DNA from: Jejuia algarum
Lineage (GTDB): Bacteria > Bacteroidota > Bacteroidia > Flavobacteriales > Flavobacteriaceae
Length of the DNA stretch: 64,000 bases
Assembly: GCA_947495775.1 (NCBI GenBank)
Contig: CANMAQ010000003.1
Location: 124,001 to 188,000 of the forward strand
Direction: 5' to 3'
In this document: piece after piece, positions 33,825 through 41,837 of the stretch
How the letters are laid out: the number at the start of each line of letters is the position of its first letter
Numbering within the stretch: position 1 is the first letter of the stretch
Notes under the pieces: generated by a model
Databases searched by the model: none
Seen by the model: the letters and a program-made list of their open reading frames with translations, nothing else
What the model was told of the DNA's origin: nothing
Position numbers and translations under genes: made by a program

Positions 33825-36618
33825 TTAATAATGATTGTTTTAATAGTTTACCATTACTGTTATATGGCAATTCGTTTAGTATAATTAATTGGTTTGGTAT
33901 TTTTTTAATTCCAAATGCTTTTGCTAGTAAGGTATTCGTTTTTTGTTTTACAGCCTTTTCTTGATTATAGAATTCTTTTTGCAAAACTAAAAAAGCGACG
34001 ACCTTTTCATGATCTTCTTTTGTATATGCAGAGACATGACAATCTTCGATAAAAGGTTGTTCTTGTAAAAATTGTTGAATAACATCTAAATAAATTAATT
34101 CTTCTGTCGCCGTTTTTACAATGTTGCGTTTTCTCCCTAGTAATTGAATATAACCACCTTCAATATATTTAGCATTGTCTTGTGTGTAAAACCATCCGTT
34201 TTTTAATACAGATGCTGTTTTTGTTTCATCTTTTAGATAACCTTTCATTAATGTATCACTATATATTCTTAATTCTCCTTTTTCTCCAAAAGGAACTAAG
34301 CGATCATTTTCATCAACGATTTGTGCAATACATCCAATAGGTTTTCCTATAGTATCTATATCTATCGTGGCGTCTGTAGGGCTTTGAGATATACATATTC
34401 CAGAAGTCTCTGAGAGGCCGTAATAATTTAGAATGGATAGATTATAGTTCATCTTAAAGGCTGTTCTTAAGTCTAGACTTAATATGTTTCCAGTACACAT
34501 AAGTGTTTGTATTGTATCCAACTGGCCTCTAATTTTATCTTTATATTTTATAGTTTGTCTTAAAAAGGCAGGGTTACTAGCTAAAATTGTAGAATTGCTG
34601 GCAGCAATACTTTCGGTGATGGCAAACAAGTTTGTTTTAGTGTTTTCTTTTGGTATGACAACTGCAGCTCCAACATGTAAAGCAGATATAGATGCGTTTC
34701 TAAGGCCACTCATGCTTTCTAATCCGCCAAGCGCAAAGAAGCGGTCAATAGCTTTCCAATGAAATGTTTCTGTAATATGTCTACCACTTCTGTACAAATT
34801 TCCATGAGATAATTGCACCCCTTTAGGCGTTCCTGTAGAACCTGAGGTATATAGAATTACGGCATTATCACAAGGGGTTATTTTTTCAGTTTGAAAAGTC
34901 GTTTCTGGAGCATTTTCTAGCCAATCAGCAAAATAAGTTAAGGCATCATTTTGTAATGCGTCGTCGTAATCAAATAGAACAGTAGGTAATGTTTTAAAAA
35001 GGGATTTTTTGTCTAAATAATAAGACTCATTGGTAAAAAGATATTTGGCTTCTGTTTGTTCAAGTATGGTTGCTATAGCAGTGTCTGTTAAATGATCAGC
35101 GATAGGAACAACTACAATACCAGCATGCATACATGCCCAAAATAACAAAATAGCTTCGGCATGTAAAGGGTTACATATTACTATTCTATCGTTTTTTTTA
35201 AGAGAAGCGTTATCTAAAGCAGCTTGGATAGAAGGGATAATGGCATTGCAATCTTCGTAAGTATACTCACTTTCATCTTGTAGAGCAATTAGGGCGGTAT
35301 TTTCACCAAATGAATGTACCGTGTTGTGCCATAGATGTTTTAGTGTTTGTTTATGAGAAGGTACACTATAATCTTGAGTCATGATATAGTTTTGCAACTT
35401 CAAACCTGATTCAGATAGGGGCAATACTTGTAATAAGCCTAGATGCTCTAAAGTGCTAAGTTCTTTTATTATGATAGCCTCAGAAACGTTAGTTGTAACA
35501 CACATCTCTTCTATAGTGAATGCTTTTTGGGCTAAGTATATTAATTTTGTAGCTAATTCTGATAATTTTAAATTTCCAAGCGCTTTAATTCTATCTACAT
35601 AAACTGGGTGTCTTTCTAGTAGATGTTGTAGGTTTCCTCCAAAACGAGTAGAATCTATAATGACTTTTTGCTGGTGTAAAGAAATATTTAAAAGCGCGTT
35701 TATGATGAGTCTTGATGTTTTATAAACAGGGAGGTCTTCTAGTGAGAAAGAAGATAAGGTGATGTCTTTCCAAAATTTTGGAAGAATTGCTATTAGTGCG
35801 TTATAATCTTTGGTTGAAGGCGAAGACGTAACAGTAATTGATGAATTTACAGTAATGTCATTTGCAATAAATAACTCTGGTTCAGAAAAAATAAAGCCTT
35901 CTTTAGTATCATGTTTGAGCAAGGTATTGAAAGCAGATTGATAATCTCTACCATGAATTTGTTTGCAACCTCTTTCAAAAAAAGGATCAGGTTCGGCATT
36001 AGATAGATGCACGTGCGGAAACAAAATAGCACCATCTTTATAGACAACGCGTAGTAATTCATTAAGCATTACCAATTGGTCAAATCTATGAAAAGCATCT
36101 AAACCAACAGCAAAAGCAATACTTTTATCTTTTAAAGGTAATGGTTTATTAAGATCGCAAAATAAAACTGAAACATTTTTGAGGTCTTTCATCCAAAAAT
36201 AAAATCCTTGGTAGCCTAAAACATCTTTATTGCCTTCCCAAGTTGTAATAATATGTTGTTCTGGAAACAAACCACTAAGTACACTCGTAAGCCATCCGCT
36301 TCTGTCCCATAAATTTAAAATAACGTCTCCTTTCTTAATATTTAATTTAAGTTGCTTTAAAAAGGGAAATAAAGCTTTTAAAGCCTCATTAAAAGGTTGA
36401 AAACAAGCGTACATATCATAGATGGGACGTCTGTTTTTTTGCTTGAGAAAGTGTTCGTATCTGTAACTGTTTTTTAATGTATTTGTTCGAATTTTTTCTT
36501 CTGTATTTCGAGTACTCTCAGGAAATATATCAACTTCATTAAAAAAATAAAAATGCTCTATTTGTGGAATTAAATTAACAACAGTATCCTTAAATACTTT
36601 TTTTTTATCAAAATTCAT
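33811..36618 (-). CDS. Methyltransferase - winged helix - AMP-ligase fusion protein
   Basis: A 935-residue protein, first in the operon. Residues about 60-260 resemble a class I SAM methyltransferase: GDVILNLWDRSGWLTSVLSG in the motif I position, then FAVGLDAFHRFDQLVMLNEL and a strand LFPHV. Residues about 350-405 look like a winged-helix segment (AFTIEEMCVTTNVSEAIIIK). From about 430 there is a full ANL adenylation domain with LYTSGSTGTPKGV (near 600), YGLSETSGICIS, NGWFYTQDNAKYIEGGYIQL and lysine K924 in NSNGK. It has no carrier domain. Motif I lacks the usual GxGxG, so methylation activity is uncertain. It overlaps the next gene by 14 bp. I know no characterised protein with this domain order. 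Confidence 0.75.
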   Translation of the reverse strand: MNFDKKKVFKDTVVNLIPQIEHFYFFNEVDIFPESTRNTEEKIRTNTLKNSYRYEHFLKQKNRRPIYDMYACFQPFNEALKALFPFLKQLKLNIKKGDVILNLWDRSGWLTSVLSGLFPEQHIITTWEGNKDVLGYQGFYFWMKDLKNVSVLFCDLNKPLPLKDKSIAFAVGLDAFHRFDQLVMLNELLRVVYKDGAILFPHVHLSNAEPDPFFERGCKQIHGRDYQSAFNTLLKHDTKEGFIFSEPELFIANDITVNSSITVTSSPSTKDYNALIAILPKFWKDITLSSFSLEDLPVYKTSRLIINALLNISLHQQKVIIDSTRFGGNLQHLLERHPVYVDRIKALGNLKLSELATKLIYLAQKAFTIEEMCVTTNVSEAIIIKELSTLEHLGLLQVLPLSESGLKLQNYIMTQDYSVPSHKQTLKHLWHNTVHSFGENTALIALQDESEYTYEDCNAIIPSIQAALDNASLKKNDRIVICNPLHAEAILLFWACMHAGIVVVPIADHLTDTAIATILEQTEAKYLFTNESYYLDKKSLFKTLPTVLFDYDDALQNDALTYFADWLENAPETTFQTEKITPCDNAVILYTSGSTGTPKGVQLSHGNLYRSGRHITETFHWKAIDRFFALGGLESMSGLRNASISALHVGAAVVIPKENTKTNLFAITESIAASNSTILASNPAFLRQTIKYKDKIRGQLDTIQTLMCTGNILSLDLRTAFKMNYNLSILNYYGLSETSGICISQSPTDATIDIDTIGKPIGCIAQIVDENDRLVPFGEKGELRIYSDTLMKGYLKDETKTASVLKNGWFYTQDNAKYIEGGYIQLLGRKRNIVKTATEELIYLDVIQQFLQEQPFIEDCHVSAYTKEDHEKVVAFLVLQKEFYNQEKAVKQKTNTLLAKAFGIKKIPNQLIILNELPYNSNGKLLKQSLLNAYL

Positions 36619-36747
36619 TGGTAATTCTTTATTTGTAAAATGAAATCAGCTTTTAAGAGAAATCTAAAATAGAAAATGTTTTTAAATAGAACTAAGCGTA
36701 GTTCTTATAATGTTGATGAATTTAAGCGATATTATTAAAAATAGGTT

Positions 36748-36765
36748 ACGCTTCATATGAAGCGT
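36748..36765. promoter_or_regulatory. Perfect 18-bp palindrome, candidate operator
   Basis: ACGCTTCATATGAAGCGT is its own reverse complement. No T-run follows, so it is not a terminator. It lies 130 bp upstream of the acylation operon start and about 90 bp downstream of its predicted transcription start, a place where a dimeric repressor could block elongation. Confidence 0.5.
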
Positions 36766-36887
36766 TAGATGTTGTTTAGTATCATTTTGTTTAAAAAGAA
36801 GACGTTTAGGCTCTAGAAATTAAGAATAGTAATCTTCTAAGATATAATAATTACAAAAGTATTATTATTTATCAAGCTTCGATTTAT

Positions 36888-36895
36888 TATATTTG
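36888..36895 (+). promoter_or_regulatory. fabG promoter -7 box
   Basis: TATATTTG is a full match to TAnnTTTG, about 90 bp upstream of the fabG ATG. Confidence 0.45.
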
Positions 36896-36984
36896 ATGCT
36901 TCATCAAAATTAAAATCTATACGTGCATTCAACGTATATATAGTGGTGATGCAAATAATACTAAAAAGAATAATTAAATAAATC

Positions 36985-37731
36985 ATGAAATTATTAGAAG
37001 GAAAAACAGCTATTATAACAGGAGCTAGCCGTGGTATTGGTAAAGGTATAGCCGAAGTTTTTGCAGCTCAAGGTGCAAATGTAGCGTTTACGTATAGTGC
37101 TTCAGTGGAAGCAGCTAATGCATTAGAGGCAGAATTAAAAGCGTCTGGAATAAAAGCAAAAGGCTATCAAAGTAATGCAGCAAGTTTTGAAGACGCTCAA
37201 AAATTGGTGGCTGATGTCCTAGAAGACTTTGGTAGTATTGATATTTTGGTAAACAATGCAGGTATCACTAAGGACAACCTTTTAATGCGTATGAATGAAG
37301 ATGATTTCGATAAAGTGATTGAGGTAAATCTAAAATCGGTGTTTAATATGACCAAAGCAGTGCAACGTACCATGCTTAAACAACGTAAAGGGTCTATTAT
37401 TAATATGAGTTCTGTTGTTGGTGTAAAAGGTAATGCAGGACAAACCAACTACGCTGCTTCTAAAGCAGGTATTATCGGTTTTTCTAAATCTGTCGCTTTA
37501 GAGTTAGGGTCTAGAAATATAAGAAGTAATGTCATCGCTCCTGGTTTTATAGAAACTGAAATGACAGCAAAATTAGATGAAGAAGTTGTAAAAGGATGGC
37601 GTGCTGGAATCCCACTAAAACGTGGCGGTTCTCCAGAAGATGTCGCTAACGCTTGTGTCTTTTTAGCAAGTGATTTAAGTGCTTACGTTACAGGACAGAC
37701 TTTAAATGTTGATGGCGGTATGCTTACATAA
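36985..37731 (+). CDS. fabG: 3-oxoacyl-ACP reductase
   Basis: A 248-residue classical SDR that reduces 3-oxoacyl-ACP with NADPH in fatty acid elongation. It has TGASRGIGKGIAEVFA (about 12-27), the NNAG motif in DILVNNAGITKDN, the catalytic serine and Y-x3-K in NMSSVVGVKGNAGQTNYAASKAG (split here only by reading), and the C-terminal YVTGQTLNVDGGM. Wording and length are those of FabG and not of a general dehydrogenase. It is divergent from the acylation operon; functional linkage to it is not shown. Confidence 0.93.
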   Translation: MKLLEGKTAIITGASRGIGKGIAEVFAAQGANVAFTYSASVEAANALEAELKASGIKAKGYQSNAASFEDAQKLVADVLEDFGSIDILVNNAGITKDNLLMRMNEDDFDKVIEVNLKSVFNMTKAVQRTMLKQRKGSIINMSSVVGVKGNAGQTNYAASKAGIIGFSKSVALELGSRNIRSNVIAPGFIETEMTAKLDEEVVKGWRAGIPLKRGGSPEDVANACVFLASDLSAYVTGQTLNVDGGMLT

Positions 37732-37804
37732 ATCAAGATTATGACTTTAAAGTTATAAGGATAAGCTTAAACCTGACTTTAAAATCTTAAATACATAGTT
37801 TATA

Positions 37805-39838
37805 ATGCAAACAGAAACATTATTATATATCATACTATCTGGAATTATAGCGCTACTTGTAGCGCTTTTTCAGTATAGGTATAAAGTCAAACAAAAATCG
37901 AAGACGACTATTGTTTTGACCTTCTTAAGGTTTTTGTCTCTTTTTTTACTCTTGTTACTGCTTGTAAATCCAAAATTTGATCAAATACAGGTGTACTCAG
38001 AAAAACCGAACTTGATTTTAGCTGTAGACAATTCAAATTCTATTTCACATTTAAAACAAGAAGATGTGGCTTTAAATGCATTAGCTACATTTCAAAACCA
38101 CACAAGGCTCAATGAAAGGTTTTCTGTTCAAACTTTTTTGTTTGATAGTGATTTAAAACCAGCGAATACGCCCAACTTTCAAGCTAAAGAAACCAACATC
38201 GCTAAGGCACTTCAAAAAATTTCCGAGGTATATAAAACAGAGATAGCCCCCGTTGTTTTAGTTTCAGATGGCAATCAAACTTTTGGTAACGATTACGCAG
38301 TGCCTAATACAACGTATACGCAACCTGTATATCCCGTTGTACTGGGAGATACTATAACGTATACCGACTTAAGTATTCAACAACTAAATGTAAATAGATA
38401 TGCCTTTTTAAAAAACAAGTTTCCTTTAGAAGCTATTTTAGTATACCAAGGCCATACACCAGTAACTTCTAAGTTCACAATCCGCCAAGGATCTACAATT
38501 GTGTATTCTAAAGTTGTAGATTTTTCAAAGACAAAAAACGCTGCGATTATAAATGTAACCTTACCTGCAAATCAAATAGGAGTAAGCAGTTATAAAGCCA
38601 CTTTAGCTCCATTAGAGCATGAGAAAAACACTATAAATAACGCTAAAAATTTTGCGATAGAAGTTATAGATCAACAAACCAACATTGCCATAGTATCTTC
38701 ATTTGCACATCCAGATTTAGGAGCCCTGAAGAAAAGTATAGAAAGTAACCAACAACGTTCTGTAACTATTCTACAACCCGCCGATATTCTAAAAACTATA
38801 GATACGTATCAACTGGTTATTTTATACCAACCCGATTACAGCTTTAAAAACGTATACGATGTCTTAGCAAGGTCTAAAAAGAACACGTTTACTGTAGTGG
38901 GAACAAAAACAAATTTACGTTTCTTAAATGCAAATGATACATCGTTCTCTCATAATGCGACTAGAGAAACAGAAGAGTACCAAGCCCAACTGAATCTCAA
39001 TTATGCGCCTTTTTTAGTAGAGGCTATTAATTTTGAATCGTTTCCACCTCTAAAATCTTATTATGGCGATGTGAAATTTCAAGTACCTTTTGAAACCATT
39101 TTGGATAAAACTATTTTGGGGATTTCTAAAAAAGAACCGTTACTAGCAACAGTAGAAGTTAATGGAAAACGCAGTGCTGTTTTATTTGGAGAAGGCATTT
39201 GGAAATGGCGTGCGCAGAGTTATTTAAATGAAACGTCTTTTGCTAATTTTGATAATTTTGTTGGGAAATTAGTGCAGTACCTTGCGACAAGTAAAAAACG
39301 AAGTCGATTAGAAGTTTCATACGAATCGTTTTATACGGGCACTTCAAATTTGATGTTGTCTGCACAAATTTTTGATAAAAATTACCAATTCGATGCCAGA
39401 GCGTCTTTAGAATTACTACTTAAAGATTTGAATTCTAAAACAGAAAAACGGATTCCTTTTGTATTAAAAAATAACAATTATCAAGTCGATTTGAGTGGAT
39501 TAAAAGCTTCAAAATATGATTTTACTGTACGTTCTAAAACACAGAATATTTCAAAATCAGGAACCTTTGAAGTTTTAGAATACAATATAGAACAACAGTT
39601 TTTAAATGCCGATCTTAATAGGTTAAAACAGTTGGGACAACATACAGGTGGTACCACTTATTTCGCAACACAAATAGAAGATGTAATAGAAGAGTTATTA
39701 GAAAATAAAAATTATAAAGTCATACAGAAGAGTACTAAAAATACAATACCTTTGATTGACTGGAAATACCTTTTAGGGCTACTTATTCTTAGTTTAGCTG
39801 TAGAATGGTTTTTAAGAAAATATAACGGATTAATCTAA
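37805..39838 (+). CDS. Large membrane-anchored VWA-like protein of unknown function
   Basis: A 677-residue protein with two N-terminal membrane helices (about 7-25 and 37-59), a long extracytoplasmic region and a C-terminal helix (about 653-670, YLLGLLILSLAVEWFLR). Right after the second helix comes a von Willebrand A-like strand with NLILAVDNSNSI, a partial MIDAS (D-x-S/N-x-S), then VVLVSDGNQTFG. This layout recalls the BatA/B-like or glutamine-amidotransferase-like VWA proteins common in Bacteroidota. No catalytic residues are evident. It lies 73 bp after fabG and 10 bp before the prohibitin-like gene and is probably co-transcribed with the latter. Confidence 0.75.
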   Translation: MQTETLLYIILSGIIALLVALFQYRYKVKQKSKTTIVLTFLRFLSLFLLLLLLVNPKFDQIQVYSEKPNLILAVDNSNSISHLKQEDVALNALATFQNHTRLNERFSVQTFLFDSDLKPANTPNFQAKETNIAKALQKISEVYKTEIAPVVLVSDGNQTFGNDYAVPNTTYTQPVYPVVLGDTITYTDLSIQQLNVNRYAFLKNKFPLEAILVYQGHTPVTSKFTIRQGSTIVYSKVVDFSKTKNAAIINVTLPANQIGVSSYKATLAPLEHEKNTINNAKNFAIEVIDQQTNIAIVSSFAHPDLGALKKSIESNQQRSVTILQPADILKTIDTYQLVILYQPDYSFKNVYDVLARSKKNTFTVVGTKTNLRFLNANDTSFSHNATRETEEYQAQLNLNYAPFLVEAINFESFPPLKSYYGDVKFQVPFETILDKTILGISKKEPLLATVEVNGKRSAVLFGEGIWKWRAQSYLNETSFANFDNFVGKLVQYLATSKKRSRLEVSYESFYTGTSNLMLSAQIFDKNYQFDARASLELLLKDLNSKTEKRIPFVLKNNNYQVDLSGLKASKYDFTVRSKTQNISKSGTFEVLEYNIEQQFLNADLNRLKQLGQHTGGTTYFATQIEDVIEELLENKNYKVIQKSTKNTIPLIDWKYLLGLLILSLAVEWFLRKYNGLI

Positions 39839-39848
39839 ATATAAAATA

Positions 39849-40661
39849 ATGGAAAAGTTACCTAAGATTGCATTCCCCTTTATCATTGCAATAGTTATAC
39901 TATTTGTAATAGTAGCAAAATCTGTAGTTACTATAGATTCTGGACATGCAGGTGTATTGTATAAGTTAAACGGTGGTGTAGATCCCGATACAGAAGCTTT
40001 AGGAGAAGGTATTAATTTTGTCGCCCCTTGGAATAATGTTATAGAATATGAGGTGCGTCAACAAGAAGTACCAGAACGCATGTCTGTACTGTCATCAAAT
40101 GGCTTAGATATTAAATTAGATGCTTCTGTGTTGTACCAACCCGATGTTAGTAATTTAGCGAAATTACATAAAGAAAAAGGACGAAACTATTTAAGCCGTG
40201 TATTGCAACCAGCGATTAGAAGTGCAGCGCGTAGTGTTGTTGGTCGTTATACACCAGAGCAATTGTATTCTAGTAAACGAGATGCTATACAAGAAGAAAT
40301 TTTCTTAGAAACTAAAAAAATAGTAGAGAGCCAATACATCCAGTTAAATAGTATTTTAATTAGAGATGTTACTTTACCACCAACAATTAAGGATGCCATA
40401 GAGCGTAAACTAAAGCAAGAACAAGAATCTTTAGAATACGAATTTAGATTGGTAACTGCTGCTAAAGAAGCCGAAAAAGTAATTATAGAAGCAAAAGGTA
40501 AAGCAGATGCCAATAAGATTTTAAGCGCTTCATTAACCGATAAAATATTACAAGACAAAGGGATTGAAGCCACGACTAAACTAGCAGAATCCTCAAATAC
40601 AAAGGTTATTGTTATAGGGTCTGGAGATAGTGGATTGCCAATTATTTTAGGAAATCAATAA
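39849..40661 (+). CDS. Prohibitin-like SPFH domain membrane protein
   Basis: A 270-residue protein with one N-terminal membrane helix (about 9-27), an SPFH/band 7 domain (VVTIDSGHAGVLYKLNGGV, then GEGINFVAPWNNV and the RQQEVPERMSVLSSNGLDI stretch) and a C-terminal coiled coil rich in E, K and A (about 185-225). This is the plan of prohibitins, which form ring-like membrane scaffolds and often associate with membrane proteases. The IEATTKLAESSNTKVIVIG ending is typical. It sits 10 bp after the VWA-like gene. Confidence 0.9.
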   Translation: MEKLPKIAFPFIIAIVILFVIVAKSVVTIDSGHAGVLYKLNGGVDPDTEALGEGINFVAPWNNVIEYEVRQQEVPERMSVLSSNGLDIKLDASVLYQPDVSNLAKLHKEKGRNYLSRVLQPAIRSAARSVVGRYTPEQLYSSKRDAIQEEIFLETKKIVESQYIQLNSILIRDVTLPPTIKDAIERKLKQEQESLEYEFRLVTAAKEAEKVIIEAKGKADANKILSASLTDKILQDKGIEATTKLAESSNTKVIVIGSGDSGLPIILGNQ

Positions 40662-40728
40662 TAAAACAGAAGTATTAGGCTCTAGTTTTAGGAGGCTCTT
40701 TAAAATCTATTAATTATTACTATAATTA

Positions 40729-40761
40729 TTTGGATTTATAAGTGAAAAATACAGATATTTG
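40729..40761 (+). promoter_or_regulatory. Histidine operon promoter
   Basis: A TTTG box (40729-40732) and, 21 bp later, GATATTTG (40754-40761), one mismatch from TAnnTTTG. Spacing suits the Bacteroidota -33/-7 promoter. Transcription would start about 10 bp before the His-rich leader peptide. Confidence 0.6.
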
Positions 40762-40778
40762 CAGAAATAAATATAGCA

Positions 40779-40832
40779 ATGACTTTTACGCAGTTACATC
40801 ATCATTCTCATACTTGCACACAAGCGAGCTGA
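40779..40832 (+). CDS. hisL: Histidine operon leader peptide
   Basis: A 17-codon ORF, MTFTQLHHHSHTCTQAS and stop. Four of five codons in a row (7-9 and 11) are histidine, an arrangement expected only of an attenuator leader peptide. It starts about 18 bp after the promoter -7 box and lies 109 bp before hisG. Ribosome stalling at the His codons when charged tRNA-His is low would change folding of the following RNA. The E. coli hisL peptide has seven consecutive His codons; this one is shorter and unrelated in sequence. Confidence 0.88.
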   Translation: MTFTQLHHHSHTCTQAS

Positions 40833-40895
40833 GAATATATTGCGTAAAATCAACATATAGTAAGCCCGTTTGACGTCCATCAAACGGGTTTTTTT
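40784..40895 (+). promoter_or_regulatory. Histidine operon attenuator with terminator hairpin
   Basis: Segment TTTTACGCA (40784-40792, inside the leader ORF) is fully complementary to TGCGTAAAA (40841-40849). Inside this stem ATTCTCA (40804-40810) pairs with TGAGAAT (40830-40836), and CTTG/CAAG pairs within that. Downstream, CCCGTTTGA (40865-40873) pairs with TCAAACGGG (40880-40888), followed by seven Ts: an intrinsic terminator. A ribosome stalled on the His codons would block the first stem. I could not identify a convincing antiterminator pairing by eye. Confidence 0.8.
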
Positions 40896-40941
40896 AATTT
40901 AAAATATAACTTGATAGTTTTCAACTCATAAAAACAAAACC

Positions 40942-41799
40942 ATGAGTACATTAAGAATTGCAGTACAAAAATCGGGTCGTCTTAACGAAGACTCTATGCG
41001 AATTTTAAAAGACATCGGTATTTCTATAGACAATGGAAAAGACCAGTTAAAGGCTTCGGCGAGAAATTTTCCTGTAGAAGTGTTCTATTTAAGAAATGGC
41101 GATATTCCTCAGTATTTAAAAGACGGCGTTGTAGACGTTGCTATTATTGGAGAAAACGTTTTGATAGAAAAAGGCGATGATATAGAATTTGTAGAGCGTT
41201 TGGGCTTTTCAAAATGTAAAGTATCTATAGCTGTGCCTAAAGATTCTGAAGCAAATTCGCTAAAAGATCTTGATGGAAAGCGTATTGCCACCTCGTATCC
41301 CGAGACTGTAAAAAAGTTTTTAAAAGCGCAAGGTGTAAACGCGCAATTGCATAAGATTAATGGTTCTGTAGAAATAGCACCCAATATAGGGCTCGCAGAA
41401 GGCATCTGTGATATTGTTTCAAGCGGTAGTACCTTGTTTAAAAATGGGTTGAAGGAAATAGAAGTACTTTTAACATCCGAAGCTGTTTTGGCGGTATCAC
41501 CAAAATTAGATGCAGCACGTCGTACTATTCTAGAAACCATTCAGTTTAGAATACAATCGGTTTTAAAAGGCAGAGATTCTAAGTATGTGTTGTTAAATGC
41601 ACCAAATGATAAACTAGAAGCGATTATAGAGGTGCTGCCAGGGATGAAAAGTCCAACGGTATTACCATTAGCAGAAGAAGGCTGGAGCTCTGTACATTCT
41701 GTAATTCCAAAGCATAAATTCTGGGATGTGATAGACGATTTAAAAGCCAAAGGCGCACAAGGTATATTGGTGTGTCCTATAGAAAAAATGGTACTATAA
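40942..41799 (+). CDS. hisG: ATP phosphoribosyltransferase, long form
   Basis: A 285-residue HisG, the first and committed step of histidine synthesis (ATP plus PRPP). It opens LRIAVQKSGRLNEDSMRIL, has GDIPQYLKDGVVDVAIIGEN (about 53-72) and the PRPP-binding EGICDIVSSGSTLFKNGLKE near residue 155. The C-terminal 75 residues, with LPGMKSPTVLPLAEEGWSSV, form the ACT-like domain that binds histidine, so feedback inhibition is expected without HisZ. First gene after the attenuator. Confidence 0.96.
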   Translation: MSTLRIAVQKSGRLNEDSMRILKDIGISIDNGKDQLKASARNFPVEVFYLRNGDIPQYLKDGVVDVAIIGENVLIEKGDDIEFVERLGFSKCKVSIAVPKDSEANSLKDLDGKRIATSYPETVKKFLKAQGVNAQLHKINGSVEIAPNIGLAEGICDIVSSGSTLFKNGLKEIEVLLTSEAVLAVSPKLDAARRTILETIQFRIQSVLKGRDSKYVLLNAPNDKLEAIIEVLPGMKSPTVLPLAEEGWSSVHSVIPKHKFWDVIDDLKAKGAQGILVCPIEKMVL

Positions 41800-41837
41800 G
41801 CACAGCTTATTTCAAGTGCCTTTTAAAATAAAAAGCG

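Larger units (their letters stand above)
36619..36984. promoter_or_regulatory. Divergent intergenic region between the acylation operon and fabG
   Basis: This 366-bp stretch has no gene. It holds a minus-strand -7 box, TACTTTTG, at 36854-36861 and a plus-strand box, TATATTTG, at 36888-36895, so the two promoters are back to back. A perfect 18-bp palindrome lies at 36748-36765. A small hairpin, AGAACTA/TAGTTCT, is at 36688-36705 in the long leader of the acylation operon. Confidence 0.55.

Noticed and set aside
36688..36705. AGAACTA/TAGTTCT inverted repeat as a terminator.
   Set aside because: Short AT-rich stem and no T-run on the minus strand; kept only as a minor hairpin in the leader region.
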